NCBI GenBank assembly: GCA_934167685.1
Contig: CAKPLQ010000022.1
Location: 1-22,972, forward strand
Source of the DNA: an uncultured Clostridia bacterium
GTDB taxonomy: Bacteria; Bacillota; Clostridia; TANB77; CAG-508
Length of the DNA: 22,972 nt
Direction: 5' to 3'
The notes below the pieces were generated by a model. The model was not told where the DNA came from. It saw nothing but the letters and a program-made list of their open reading frames with translations, and searched no databases. Every line of letters begins with the position of its first letter. Within the stretch, counting starts at the first letter, position 1. Of this stretch, positions 8,401-16,221 are shown one piece after another. The position numbers and the translations under genes were made by a program.

Positions 8401-9489
8401 TCAAAGATTATTCATTAATAGAGAATTTAGTTCAGATATTTCCACATCTGTATAAAAGTGTTTGATTATTTCTTCATAATTTGCGCCAGCCTGTGCCATG
8501 CTATTAGCTCCTGTCTGGCTCATTCCAACTCCATGTCCATAACCTATAACGGAAAATGTTACTTCTTCTCCATTGATTGAAAATGTAAAATTTGTAGATT
8601 TTAACCCTAATATCGTTCTTGCCTCTGTTCCAGCAATTTCTATATTTCCAAATTTTATTGTCTTGACTCTTCCACTCGTTGTATTTTCTAATATCTGAAT
8701 ACAATTTTCTTCTGAAAAATCAATTTCGCAATCTGGATGTTTCTCCTTTAGTTTCTGCAACAATTCTTGTTTGGTTAATTTCACTTGCGAATTATATTGA
8801 GAATATCCATCTTCACCAGCTGTTTCTACAGATTTTAAATATGGATAGTCTATACCTCCCCAAACATTTACTGAACTTTCTGTTACTCCACCACTATTGG
8901 AATGAAAAAAGGCATTAATTGGACTTCCATTATATGTAACAATTTTTCCTGTAGTTGATTCCACAGCATCTTTAATTTTGTTCCAGTTGCTTTCCGCCTC
9001 TTCTGCATTCCATTTTGCAAATCTATCTTCTTTGCTTATCCAGGCCTGGCAACAAGCATAACTGTCACATATATCAGCATTTTCATGCTTTTTTGCATTA
9101 TTATTAATCTGATATATCGTATATGTCCTTGCAACTACCGCCTGTGCTTTTAATGCCTCAAACTCATAGCTCACAGGCATTTCGCTTGCAACTACTCCAT
9201 ATAAATATTCATTCAAATTCACTTCTTCAACTTCTCCAGTATTTGAATGTAATAACTTAATCATTCTATTTTCTGACTCCTTCGCAGGTTCTGTATCCTC
9301 ACTTTCCTGACCTGTAGGAACTTCTGTAGTCGACTCTGTGTTTGATTCTGTGGCTAATTCTGTGTCAACATTAAGATTTTCTTTATTTTCTTTATTTTTA
9401 GATGGTGTTGCGGTGCAAATTGCAGGAGCTATAAAAAACACTATTGCAAAACCACAAAAATATAACAAAAAATTTTTTATATTGTTCAA
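8401..9489 (-). CDS. spoIID: Stage II sporulation protein D, lytic transglycosylase
   Basis: A 362-residue secreted or membrane-tethered enzyme that cuts peptidoglycan during engulfment. A signal or anchor segment lies at about 5-27, then an acidic Thr/Glu-rich stretch. The SpoIID domain runs from about 90: LNEYLYGVVASEMP holds the likely catalytic Glu103, then ALKAQAVVARTY and CDSYACCQAW. HSNSGGVTESSVNVWGG, GYGHGVGMSQTGANSMA and a final HFY complete it. The Cys/His cluster at 134-147 resembles the site that binds zinc in clostridial SpoIID. The only in-frame start before the signal segment is a TTG abutting GGGAGG, so the exact start is uncertain. It begins 9 nt after the sigF stop, which is tight enough to be one transcript. 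Confidence 0.93.
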   Translation of the reverse strand: MNNIKNFLLYFCGFAIVFFIAPAICTATPSKNKENKENLNVDTELATESNTESTTEVPTGQESEDTEPAKESENRMIKLLHSNTGEVEEVNLNEYLYGVVASEMPVSYEFEALKAQAVVARTYTIYQINNNAKKHENADICDSYACCQAWISKEDRFAKWNAEEAESNWNKIKDAVESTTGKIVTYNGSPINAFFHSNSGGVTESSVNVWGGIDYPYLKSVETAGEDGYSQYNSQVKLTKQELLQKLKEKHPDCEIDFSEENCIQILENTTSGRVKTIKFGNIEIAGTEARTILGLKSTNFTFSINGEEVTFSVIGYGHGVGMSQTGANSMAQAGANYEEIIKHFYTDVEISELNSLLMNNL

Positions 9490-9498
9490 CCTCCCTCT

Positions 9499-10227
9499 CT
9501 AGCAACTTAATTTTTTCTTCATCTTCTCTAGTACTTTTCTTTCTATTCTAGAAACCTGAACTTGAGTAATTCCTAAGATTTTGGCCACTTGCATTTGAGT
9601 TTTTTGTTTATAATATCTCAATAAAATAATCTCTTTTTCATTTTCTTTCAACTCGCTAATCAATCCTTTTACTGTTATTCGATTTGTAATCTCCGTCTCT
9701 TCATCTTTTCCAGTAGAAATTCGCTCTAAAATGCTTACAGTCTTATCTGTTTTATTATCAGTATATTTAGCGCTTTCTATCGAATCCACTGGCTTAGTCG
9801 AATCCATTGCCATTGTAATTTCTTCTTTCGCAATTCTCAGCTCTTTAGAAATCTCTTCTAACTTTATCTCTCTTCCATATTTATGCAAATATTCTTTTTG
9901 CAATTCTTGAATTTTTACATTTAACTCTTTAATACTCCTACTTACTTTAATTGGTCCATCATCTCTTATGTATCTTTTAATTTCACCTAAAATGTATGGA
10001 ACTGCATATGTTGAAAGACGCACCTCAAAACTTGTATCAAATCTCTGTATCGCTTTTATAAAACCAATACTTCCTATTTGATATAAATCCTCTATATCAT
10101 ACCCTCTTCCTCCAAATCTTCGAACAATACTCCAAATAAGTCCATTATTATCCTCAATCAATTTTGTCATGTCTTCCTTATTGCCATTTTGAGCACTTTC
10201 AATCAATTTTATATCATTCTCATACAC
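9499..10227 (-). CDS. sigF: RNA polymerase forespore sigma factor SigF
   Basis: A 242-residue sigma-70 family protein. It shows region 2 (NNGLIWSIVRRFGGRG, DIEDLYQIGSIGFIKAIQRFD, LSTYAVPYILGEIKRYIRDDG), region 3 (VSRSIKELN) and a C-terminal helix-turn-helix (TQMQVAKILGITQVQVSRIE). SigF and SigG are alike; the position directly after spoIIAA and spoIIAB makes this SigF, the first compartment-specific sigma factor of the forespore, held inactive by SpoIIAB. It starts at GTG 10227 with GGGGAG 9 nt upstream and overlaps the end of spoIIAB by 19 nt, so translation is probably coupled. Confidence 0.96.
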   Translation of the reverse strand: MYENDIKLIESAQNGNKEDMTKLIEDNNGLIWSIVRRFGGRGYDIEDLYQIGSIGFIKAIQRFDTSFEVRLSTYAVPYILGEIKRYIRDDGPIKVSRSIKELNVKIQELQKEYLHKYGREIKLEEISKELRIAKEEITMAMDSTKPVDSIESAKYTDNKTDKTVSILERISTGKDEETEITNRITVKGLISELKENEKEIILLRYYKQKTQMQVAKILGITQVQVSRIERKVLEKMKKKLSC

Positions 10228-10685
10228 TCTTCATCTCCCCTTATTGCTGGTTCATTACTTTTAATTACTTTCCTCATCGAAACTTTTGTACCAACTCCCA
10301 GCATAGACTCAACTTCAACAGCATCCATAAAACTTTCCATAATAGTAAATCCCATCCCTGACCTCTCCATATTCGCCTTTGTCGTATATAATGGTTGCTT
10401 CGCCATGTCAACATTCTCGATGCCTTTTCCAGAATCAACAATTTCTATAAAAACTTCATTTTCCCTAATCTTACATTTCACCTTCACAATCCCCACTTGT
10501 TCTTCATACCCATGAATAATTGAATTAGTAACAGCCTCTGAAACTGCTGTTTTTATATCCGCTAATTCCTCCAACGTTGGGTCTAACTGCGCAATGAACG
10601 CCGCTACAGCTATCCTCGCAAAAGCCTCATTACTCGATTTACTTAAAAATTCAACTTTCATTTCATTATCATATACATTGCTCAT
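10209..10685 (-). CDS. spoIIAB: Anti-sigma F factor and serine kinase SpoIIAB
   Basis: A 158-residue GHKL-fold protein that binds and holds SigF and phosphorylates SpoIIAA. The N box is AVSEAVTNSIIHG (Glu50, Asn54), the G1 box is DSGKGIEN (from Asp84), and the G2 region is SGMGFTIMESFMD (from 109). It is slightly longer than the Bacillus protein because of a C-terminal run after VSMRKV. The AGGAGG site 5 nt upstream lies inside the repeat-derived tail of spoIIAA, 4 nt of gap separate the two genes, and sigF overlaps its 3' end. Confidence 0.96.
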   Translation of the reverse strand: MSNVYDNEMKVEFLSKSSNEAFARIAVAAFIAQLDPTLEELADIKTAVSEAVTNSIIHGYEEQVGIVKVKCKIRENEVFIEIVDSGKGIENVDMAKQPLYTTKANMERSGMGFTIMESFMDAVEVESMLGVGTKVSMRKVIKSNEPAIRGDEECMRMI

Positions 10686-10688
10686 ATT

Positions 10689-11090
10689 CTACCTCCTTCC
10701 ATTTTCTGCACCGTTGGGACCGGTTCTCTGCCGTGCATTTTTTGCACCGTTGGGACCGGTTCTTATCGGTGCATTTTCTTTTATTGTAATATCAGGAATT
10801 ATCTTCAAAATCCCACTCATTTCAAATATTTTTCTTACAGGTGTAGTTAAATTTAGCACTTTTGTACTTCCTCCCAGCATATTAATTAATTTGTATCTTC
10901 CCATTACCAGCCCTATTCCTGCACTATCCATAAAAGAAACTTTATTAAAATCAAATACAACTTCTTTAGGCATATATCTTTCAATTTCATTATCCAATCT
11001 CCTCCTTATTTTCTGAACTACACATTCATCTATATCCTCGTGTATTTCAAATGTTAATCGCTTGTCCCTTTTATCATAATAACTTTCCAT
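10689..11090 (-). CDS. spoIIAA: Anti-sigma F antagonist SpoIIAA with a repeat-derived tail
   Basis: A 133-residue STAS-domain protein that releases SigF by binding SpoIIAB when unphosphorylated. I start it at the ATG at 11090, which has AAAGGAG 5 nt upstream, rather than at 11105. The phosphorylatable serine is Ser56 in MDSAGIGL. The family core ends near residue 108; the last 25 residues are Arg/Asn/Gly-rich with RTGPNGA twice, 12 residues apart. They are translated from two 31-bp palindromic repeats. The stop falls just after the repeats, and the spoIIAB ribosome binding site is kept. The tail's effect is unknown. Confidence 0.95.
   Translation of the reverse strand: MESYYDKRDKRLTFEIHEDIDECVVQKIRRRLDNEIERYMPKEVVFDFNKVSFMDSAGIGLVMGRYKLINMLGGSTKVLNLTTPVRKIFEMSGILKIIPDITIKENAPIRTGPNGAKNARQRTGPNGAENGRR
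10707..10773 (-). repeat. 31-bp palindromic repeat, cluster B (two copies, inside the 3' end of spoIIAA)
   Basis: Units at 10707-10737 and 10743-10773, 36 bp apart in the same orientation (core AGAACCGGTCCCAA on the - strand). The 36-bp period is 12 codons, so the reading frame is kept and gives two RTGPNGA units. Confidence 0.92.
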
Positions 11091-11154
11091 ATAAACTCCT
11101 TTCATTATTTTTTCATTATTTTTTTATTTTTTATACTATTTATGTCACAAAATC

Positions 11155-11183
11155 ATTATACACTCATTTCCATATTTTTCCAA
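11155..11183 (-). promoter_or_regulatory. Promoter of the spoIIA operon
   Basis: On the - strand, TTGGAA (11183-11178), a 17-bp spacer and a perfect TATAAT (11160-11155), 65 nt upstream of the spoIIAA start. In Bacillus the operon is read by SigH; I did not find a convincing SigH site, and the spacing and -10 here fit SigA. Confidence 0.6.
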
Positions 11184-11202
11184 GGCTATAAAATAAGAAG
11201 TT

Positions 11203-11230
11203 TTGTCGAATTAAAAAAAGTTTTCGACAA
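11203..11230. promoter_or_regulatory. Two inverted Spo0A boxes upstream of spoIIA
   Basis: TTGTCGAA at 11203-11210 and its exact reverse complement TTCGACAA at 11223-11230, both containing the 7-bp Spo0A box TGTCGAA. They lie about 20-45 bp upstream of the spoIIA -35 box, where activation by phosphorylated Spo0A is expected from the known biology of this operon. Confidence 0.8.
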
Positions 11231-11250
11231 TAGTTTTAATTCTGAAAAAA

Positions 11251-11354
11251 TGCACCGATGAGAACCGGTCCCAACGGTGCAAAAAATGCACGGCAAAGAA
11301 CCGGTCCCAACAGTGCAAAAAACTGCACCGATAAGAACCGGTTCCAAATGTTAA
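11251..11354 (+). repeat. 31-bp palindromic repeat, cluster C (two intact copies and one decayed)
   Basis: Units at 11251-11281 and 11287-11317 (36 bp apart) and a decayed third at 11324-11354 that keeps TGCACCGATAAGAACCGGT but has lost the GTGCA end. They fill the gap between the end of dtd and the Spo0A boxes of spoIIA, where no ordinary terminator is seen. Confidence 0.9.
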
Positions 11355-11358
11355 ATGT

Positions 11359-11796
11359 TCACTTTTCTATTACTATAGTTACAGGTCCATCATTTAATAA
11401 TTCGACCTTCATATCTGCTCCAAAAATCCCTTTTTGAACCTCAAATCCTTTTTTAGAGCATTCATCGCAAAAATATTCATATAATGGAATTGCTTCTTCT
11501 GGCCTTGCTGCTTCTATAAAACTAGGTCTATTTCCATCGTTACAATTTCCATATAAAGTAAATTGTGATACAATTAATAATTTTCCGTCCACATCTTTTA
11601 GTGATAAATTCATTTTATCTTGCTCGTCTGTAAATACCCTTAAATTGCAAACTTTTTTTACTAAGTAATCTGCTTGTTCTTTGGTGTCTCCTACTTTAAT
11701 TCCTATCAGTACCAAAAAACCTTTTTCAATTTTACCTACGATTTTTTCGTCTACTTTTACACTTGCATATTTTACTCTCTGTATTACTACTTTCAT
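11359..11796 (-). CDS. dtd: D-aminoacyl-tRNA deacylase
   Basis: A 145-residue cytoplasmic proofreading enzyme that hydrolyses D-aminoacyl-tRNA (and glycyl-tRNA-Ala). Both signature loops are intact: SQFTLYG (about 77-83) and NDGPVT near the C terminus (about 135-140). Length is normal. It is the last gene of the run that starts at der, 12 nt after the zinc-ribbon gene, with GGAGAG upstream of the ATG. Confidence 0.97.
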   Translation of the reverse strand: MKVVIQRVKYASVKVDEKIVGKIEKGFLVLIGIKVGDTKEQADYLVKKVCNLRVFTDEQDKMNLSLKDVDGKLLIVSQFTLYGNCNDGNRPSFIEAARPEEAIPLYEYFCDECSKKGFEVQKGIFGADMKVELLNDGPVTIVIEK

Positions 11797-11808
11797 TTTC
11801 TCTCTCCA

Positions 11809-12297
11809 TTATTCCTGAGCATTATCGTTATCAGCAGTTTCGTTTGCACCATCGGCATCATCTGCTCCCTCATCGTCATTCGCAACATCTACGATTTCAA
11901 CTTCTTTTGTTTCATTATTATCCTTTTCCATTTCTGGCTGTCTTGCTCCACACTTAGGACAGAATGTTGCATCTAAAGCAATTTCTGTATGACATTGCTC
12001 ACATTGTTTTTTCTCTTTTAGTTCTAATATTGATTTCAAACATGTTTCTATTTCTGCAGTCAAAACATCGATTTTTGTGCATTCTTCTTCTAATTCTGTT
12101 TTTATATCGATATTTTCATTTCTAACATGTTTTTCATAAACCTTTTTTCCTATTTCTTTATATATGTTATTTATTTCTGATTTGTTTTCATTCATTTTCA
12201 TTCTAAGTTTTGCTTCTTTAGCAATTTTATTTGTTTTTTCTGCTGTTGCATCATATGCTGCACTAGCCTTTTTTCCTAAATTATCAAAAAATCCCAT
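11809..12297 (-). CDS. Coiled-coil zinc-ribbon protein of unknown function
   Basis: A 162-residue soluble protein. A basic, Ala/Lys-rich N terminus (GFFDNLGKKASAAYDATAEK) leads into a predicted coiled coil to about residue 95. A zinc ribbon CEQCHTEIALDATFCPKCG follows at about 99-117, then a strongly acidic, Asp/Glu/Asn-rich tail of some 45 residues. There is no signal peptide or membrane segment. AGGAGG lies upstream of the ATG. Zinc-ribbon proteins of this design are common in Clostridia, but I know of no assigned role. Confidence 0.85.
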   Translation of the reverse strand: MGFFDNLGKKASAAYDATAEKTNKIAKEAKLRMKMNENKSEINNIYKEIGKKVYEKHVRNENIDIKTELEEECTKIDVLTAEIETCLKSILELKEKKQCEQCHTEIALDATFCPKCGARQPEMEKDNNETKEVEIVDVANDDEGADDADGANETADNDNAQE

Positions 12298-12384
12298 TTT
12301 TTCTTCCTCCTATTTTTTATTTTTTACAATTATTAATACTTTTATTCTATAAATTTTTAATTTGATCTACTCCAATAATTCAGT

Positions 12385-13371
12385 CTAGTCTTCACTTTTT
12401 TTAGTTCTATTCATAAGCCTATTAACTGCTTCTTCTGGCGTTAAACCTTTATACAAAATTCCATAAACTGATTCTACTATTGGCATTTCTATATTATGCA
12501 ATTTTCCTAATTCATGTGCAACTTCTATATTGTCAATACTTTCAATAGTCATGCCGACTTCCTTTTTAGTCTCTTCTAGGCTTTTTCCTTGCCCAATCAA
12601 TTTTCCTGCTCTTCGATTTCTACTATGTTCGCTTAAGCATGTAACAATTAAATCACCTAATCCACTTAGTCCATACAATGTTTCTTTTTGACCTCCAAGA
12701 GCAACTCCCAATCTTGAAAGTTCTGCTAATCCTCTCGTTATTAATGCTGCAAATGTGTTGTCTCCTAAGCTAATTCCTGCTGCAACACCAGCACAAAATG
12801 CAATTATATTTTTTAATGCTCCGCCTAATTCTACACCTTTAACGTCCCTTGATGTATATATTCTCATTTTGCTCGACATAAATGTATCCTGAACAAGTTT
12901 TAAAACAAAGTCATATTTAGATGCTACAACTAATACAGTAGGCACTGCAACTGAAACTTCTTCTGCATGGCTTGGTCCAGACAATACCGCGATTTTAGCG
13001 TTTGGAATTTCTTCTTGTACTACTTCGTCTAATGTCAACATTGTACTTTTTTCGAAACCTTTTGAGCAAATTACAATTGGCTGGTCTTTTACAAACTCTT
13101 TATATTGCTTTACTGTATCCCTTGTAAATTTTGATGGTGTTACATGTATAATAAAATCTGAGCCTTCAATTGCTTCTTTAAATGATGTGGTTGCTTCAAC
13201 TCCTTCTGGAATTTCTACATTTGGTAAAAATTTGCACTTTTTTTCATTATTTATTAAGTTTTTCTCTTCTTCCGAAAAAGACCACATCTTTATGTTGTTT
13301 CCTAACTTAGCTAAATGAATAGCCAATGCAACTCCCCAACTTCCACATCCTATAATAGCTATATTTTTCAT
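12385..13371 (-). CDS. gpsA: Glycerol-3-phosphate dehydrogenase (NAD(P)+)
   Basis: A 328-residue cytoplasmic enzyme making sn-glycerol 3-phosphate from dihydroxyacetone phosphate for phospholipid synthesis. It shows the N-terminal dinucleotide fold IIGCGSWGVALAIHLA (about 5-20), LSGPSHAEEV (about 130-139), the catalytic-lysine region GALKNIIAFCAGV (about 184-196), and SRNRRAG further on. GGAGG lies 6 nt before the ATG. It follows plsY, which uses its product, with a 24-nt gap. Confidence 0.97.
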   Translation of the reverse strand: MKNIAIIGCGSWGVALAIHLAKLGNNIKMWSFSEEEKNLINNEKKCKFLPNVEIPEGVEATTSFKEAIEGSDFIIHVTPSKFTRDTVKQYKEFVKDQPIVICSKGFEKSTMLTLDEVVQEEIPNAKIAVLSGPSHAEEVSVAVPTVLVVASKYDFVLKLVQDTFMSSKMRIYTSRDVKGVELGGALKNIIAFCAGVAAGISLGDNTFAALITRGLAELSRLGVALGGQKETLYGLSGLGDLIVTCLSEHSRNRRAGKLIGQGKSLEETKKEVGMTIESIDNIEVAHELGKLHNIEMPIVESVYGILYKGLTPEEAVNRLMNRTKKSED

Positions 13372-13395
13372 ATTCGTCCTCCGTGTTTCTATATT

Positions 13396-14025
13396 TTATT
13401 TTTTGAAACTCAATTTATTTTCAGTTCCATTTAAAATTCTTCTGATGTTGCTTCTATGATTAAATGCAACTATTAATGCTAAAATTATACTATAAACCAA
13501 ATAGCTACTTCCTTCTGAAATTGTATAATTTGTATGAATAAACAGTGTCAATACTGGAAATAAAATTGCTGCTCCAACAGACCCCATTGATACTATTCTA
13601 GTTAATGCCATTAAAACTAATGCAAAAACTAAACAAATTAACCCTATCTTCCAATTAGTCATTAACAATACTCCTAAAGATGTAGCTACACCTTTTCCTC
13701 CTTTAAAACCAAAGAATACCGGATAAGTGTGTCCTACAACTACAAGTATTCCAGCCATTTGAACCAACAATGCTTTATCAGAATTTTTAGCTATTGCTCC
13801 TGCTACAATTGCAAAAATTATTGCTAAAACTCCTTTCAATGCATCACACAAAAGCGTTAATACTGCTGCCTTTTTTCCTACAGACCTTAACATGTTTGTC
13901 GCCCCTGCATTTCCGCTTCCTTTTTCTCTTACATCAAATCCTGCAACTCTTTTGCTTATTATTACTGAAAAACTAATACTTCCTATCAAGTATGCTACTA
14001 TTCCAACTATTATATATACTGCCAT
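13396..14025 (-). CDS. plsY: Acyl-phosphate glycerol-3-phosphate acyltransferase
   Basis: A 209-residue multi-pass membrane enzyme that transfers an acyl group from acyl phosphate to glycerol 3-phosphate, the first step of phospholipid synthesis. Family motifs are visible: GSISFSVIISK (about 15-25), GSGNAGATNMLR (about 37-48), GHTYPVFFGFKGGKGVATSLG (about 97-117, the glycerol-phosphate and acyl-phosphate loops) and FNHRSNIRR near the C terminus. AGAGGAG lies 9 nt before the ATG. The gene is separated from der by a pair of 31-bp repeats but probably shares its transcript. Confidence 0.97.
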   Translation of the reverse strand: MAVYIIVGIVAYLIGSISFSVIISKRVAGFDVREKGSGNAGATNMLRSVGKKAAVLTLLCDALKGVLAIIFAIVAGAIAKNSDKALLVQMAGILVVVGHTYPVFFGFKGGKGVATSLGVLLMTNWKIGLICLVFALVLMALTRIVSMGSVGAAILFPVLTLFIHTNYTISEGSSYLVYSIILALIVAFNHRSNIRRILNGTENKLSFKK

Positions 14026-14049
14026 TTTTATCTACTCCTCTCTTTTTTT

Positions 14050-14116
14050 TGCACCGTTGGGACCGGTTCTCATCCGTGCACTTTTTGCACCGTTGGGACC
14101 GGTTCTTATCGGTGCA
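14050..14116 (-). repeat. 31-bp palindromic repeat, cluster D (two direct copies)
   Basis: Units at 14050-14080 and 14086-14116, 36 bp apart, with the core on the - strand. They occupy nearly all of the der-plsY gap, beginning one base after the der stop codon and ending before the plsY ribosome binding site. The second unit is identical to one at 10743-10773. Confidence 0.93.
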
Positions 14117-14117
14117 G

Positions 14118-15437
14118 TTACTCTGCCTTCTCCCTGCAAATCACTCTTATAGGTGTTCCTTCAAGTCCAAACTCTTTTCTAATTTGATTTACCAAATATC
14201 TTTCATATGAAAAATGGAACAATTCTTTGCTGTTTACAAAAATAACAAATGTTGGTGGTTTTGTACTAACTTGTGTTCCATATAATATTTTCAAACGCCT
14301 TCCTTTATCTGATGGTGGCTGAACAATAGCAATTGCCTCATTTATTACTTGATTTAATACTGATGTAGAAACTCTCATTGCATTTTGTTCTGCAACATTA
14401 TTAATCATATTAAATAGTTTGTCCACTCTTTGTCCTGTTTTGGCAGATATGAAGATTATTGGTGCATATGATAAATATGATAATTTATTGTAAATTTCTT
14501 TTTTATATTTTTCCAATGTTCCAGTTTCCTTTTCATACTCGTCCCACTTATTTACAGCAATTATTACACCTTTTCCTGCTTCATGCGCTTCCCCCGCAAT
14601 TTTTGCATCTTGTTCTGTTACTCCCTCATTTGCATCAATCATCATCAAGCACACATCTGCTCTTTCTATTGCTAGCAATGTTCTCATAATGCTGAATTTT
14701 TCAATTGATTCCTTGACTTTACTTTTTCTCCTTATTCCTGCCGTATCTATTAGCACATATTTTCCATATTGATTTTCATATTCTGTATCAATTGCATCTC
14801 TTGTTGTTCCTGCGATTGAACTTACTATTGTACGATTTTGTCCTAATATTTTATTAATCAATGAAGATTTTCCTACATTTGGTTTTCCTATAACTGCTAC
14901 TTTTATTCTGTCATCTTCATCTTCTCCTGCTTTTTTATCTGGTAAATTTTCAAATATTGCATCTAAAACATCACCAATTCCTAAAGCATTTGCAGCTGAT
15001 ATTGGATATGGTTCACCTAGCCCTAAATTATAAAATTCATAAATTTCATTTTTATCTCTACTCATGTTGTCAGCTTTGTTGCAAACTAATACTACTGGTT
15101 TTTTTGATTTTTTTACCATTAGCGCAATTTCTTGGTCAGTTGCTGTAACACCTTGTTTTACATCTGTCAAGAAAATTATTACATCTGCAATTTCTATTGC
15201 CATTTGTGCTTGTTCTCTCATTTGTGATATTATAATATCTTCTGATTCTGGCTCAATTCCTGCAGTATCTACTACTGTAAAATTTCTTCCTCTCCAATTT
15301 GTTTCTGCATATACTCTATCTCTTGTTACTCCTGGAGTATCTTCAACAATTGATATTCTACTCCCTACTATGTAATTAAAAAATGTAGATTTTCCTACAT
15401 TTGGCTTTCCTATGATTGCTACTGTTGGTTTTCCCAT
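14118..15437 (-). CDS. der: Ribosome-associated GTPase Der (EngA)
   Basis: A 439-residue double-GTPase needed for 50S ribosome assembly. Two G domains are visible: the first with GKPNVGKST, DTAGIE and NKAD, the second with GKPNVGKSS, DTAGIR and NKWD. A C-terminal KH-like domain with the typical PPTFVIFVN and FHFSYERYL follows. Length is normal. The upstream purine run GGCAGGGG is a weak ribosome binding site. It is the first gene of the der-plsY-gpsA group, an arrangement common in Clostridia, with its own promoter. Confidence 0.98.
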   Translation of the reverse strand: MGKPTVAIIGKPNVGKSTFFNYIVGSRISIVEDTPGVTRDRVYAETNWRGRNFTVVDTAGIEPESEDIIISQMREQAQMAIEIADVIIFLTDVKQGVTATDQEIALMVKKSKKPVVLVCNKADNMSRDKNEIYEFYNLGLGEPYPISAANALGIGDVLDAIFENLPDKKAGEDEDDRIKVAVIGKPNVGKSSLINKILGQNRTIVSSIAGTTRDAIDTEYENQYGKYVLIDTAGIRRKSKVKESIEKFSIMRTLLAIERADVCLMMIDANEGVTEQDAKIAGEAHEAGKGVIIAVNKWDEYEKETGTLEKYKKEIYNKLSYLSYAPIIFISAKTGQRVDKLFNMINNVAEQNAMRVSTSVLNQVINEAIAIVQPPSDKGRRLKILYGTQVSTKPPTFVIFVNSKELFHFSYERYLVNQIRKEFGLEGTPIRVICREKAE

Positions 15438-15480
15438 TTTTGCCCCTGCCTTTCTCTTTTATGTAGATTTTTTCACTTAT

Positions 15481-15509
15481 ATTTTACTATTTTCGCCATA
15501 AAATATCAA
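15481..15509 (-). promoter_or_regulatory. SigA-type promoter of the der operon
   Basis: On the - strand, TTGATA (15509-15504), a 17-bp spacer and TAAAAT (15486-15481), 43 nt upstream of the der start and just after the spoIVFB stop. Confidence 0.7.
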
Positions 15510-15530
15510 GGCTTTTCCTTCTTTTTTCTT

Positions 15531-16133
15531 TCAAATTGAATTCATTTTGAAATTTTGATTAAATTTATCTTTTAAAATAATAATCCACAAGAATATACAC
15601 ACTAAAAATATTGCAATATTTTTGAAATAATATACTGCTATACTGCTTATAATTGTTAAAACTACTATTGTTATATATGAGATTTTGTTTATTATTTTTT
15701 CTGTTTTTAAATTTTTCATCCCTTTATGTAATATATTTTTTAATATTCTTCCTCCATCTAAAGGATATATCGGTAACAAATTGAAGATTAATATTAGAAT
15801 ATTTGAATATACAATTTCTTGTTTTAATATATTTGATATTTTAATAGTATCTATATATTGAAAAAGCATTGCTAATGTAAAACTAACAATTGGTCCTGCT
15901 ATTGCAACTATTATTTCTTCTTTGCCTGCTTTTAGATTGTAAAATGAAGCTGAAAAACCACATGGCAAAATTTCTACTTTTTCTAATTTTATTTTTAGTA
16001 GCTTAGCCACACAAATATGTCCTAATTCGTGTAATAAACAAAAGAACATTATTATGAGATATATTTTTAGCTGACCTGTAAATACAAATATAATTGCAAA
16101 AAGAATGATTTTTAAATCTATTCTTAATTTCAA
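15531..16133 (-). CDS. spoIVFB: Intramembrane metalloprotease SpoIVFB
   Basis: A 200-residue multi-pass site-2-protease family member. In sporulation it removes the pro-sequence of SigK in the mother cell. The zinc motif HELGH is at 35-39, and the third ligand is in PLDGGRI (Asp126). I start it at the TTG at 16133, preceded 7 nt upstream by AAGGAGA. The open frame continues to 16214, but its extra 27 residues would be translation of two palindromic repeats and lack a ribosome binding site. It is shorter than the Bacillus protein, having no extended C-terminal domain. Whether its target is pro-SigK is not shown here, since sigK is not in view. Confidence 0.85.
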   Translation of the reverse strand: MKLRIDLKIILFAIIFVFTGQLKIYLIIMFFCLLHELGHICVAKLLKIKLEKVEILPCGFSASFYNLKAGKEEIIVAIAGPIVSFTLAMLFQYIDTIKISNILKQEIVYSNILILIFNLLPIYPLDGGRILKNILHKGMKNLKTEKIINKISYITIVVLTIISSIAVYYFKNIAIFLVCIFLWIIILKDKFNQNFKMNSI

Positions 16134-16154
16134 ATTATCCTCTCCTTTTTTTAC

Positions 16155-16221
16155 TGCACGTTTGGGACCGGTTCTCTGCCGTGCAGTTTTTGCACCGTTG
16201 AGAACCGGTCCCAAACGTGCA
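16155..16221. repeat. 31-bp palindromic repeat, cluster E (two inverted copies)
   Basis: Units at 16155-16185 (core on the - strand) and 16191-16221 (core on the + strand). This is the only cluster with opposite orientations. The arms match at 28 of 31 positions around a 5-nt spacer, so transcripts could form a very long hairpin between spoIVFA and spoIVFB. Confidence 0.92.

Noticed and set aside
10594..11016. Open frame on the + strand through the spoIIA genes with repeated APLGPVL
   Set aside because: It is the antisense of spoIIAA/spoIIAB and the palindromic repeats; the sense strand genes are certain.
11155..11190. SigH promoter for spoIIA
   Set aside because: Expected from Bacillus, but no acceptable AGGAWWT/GAAT pair with the right spacing was found; the SigA-like boxes fit better.
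11251..11354. CRISPR array
   Set aside because: The 36-37 bp period recalls CRISPR, but the gaps are 5-6 bp A-runs with no unique spacers, there are only three units, and no cas genes are present.
13892..14210. Two + strand frames (with APLGPVL or HRWDRF units) across cluster D
   Set aside because: Both are translations of the repeat pair and of the antisense of plsY and der; no family resemblance or start signals.
16134..16214. Upstream extension of spoIVFB
   Set aside because: Encoded by palindromic repeats and lacking a ribosome binding site; TTG at 16133 has AAGGAGA at the proper distance.
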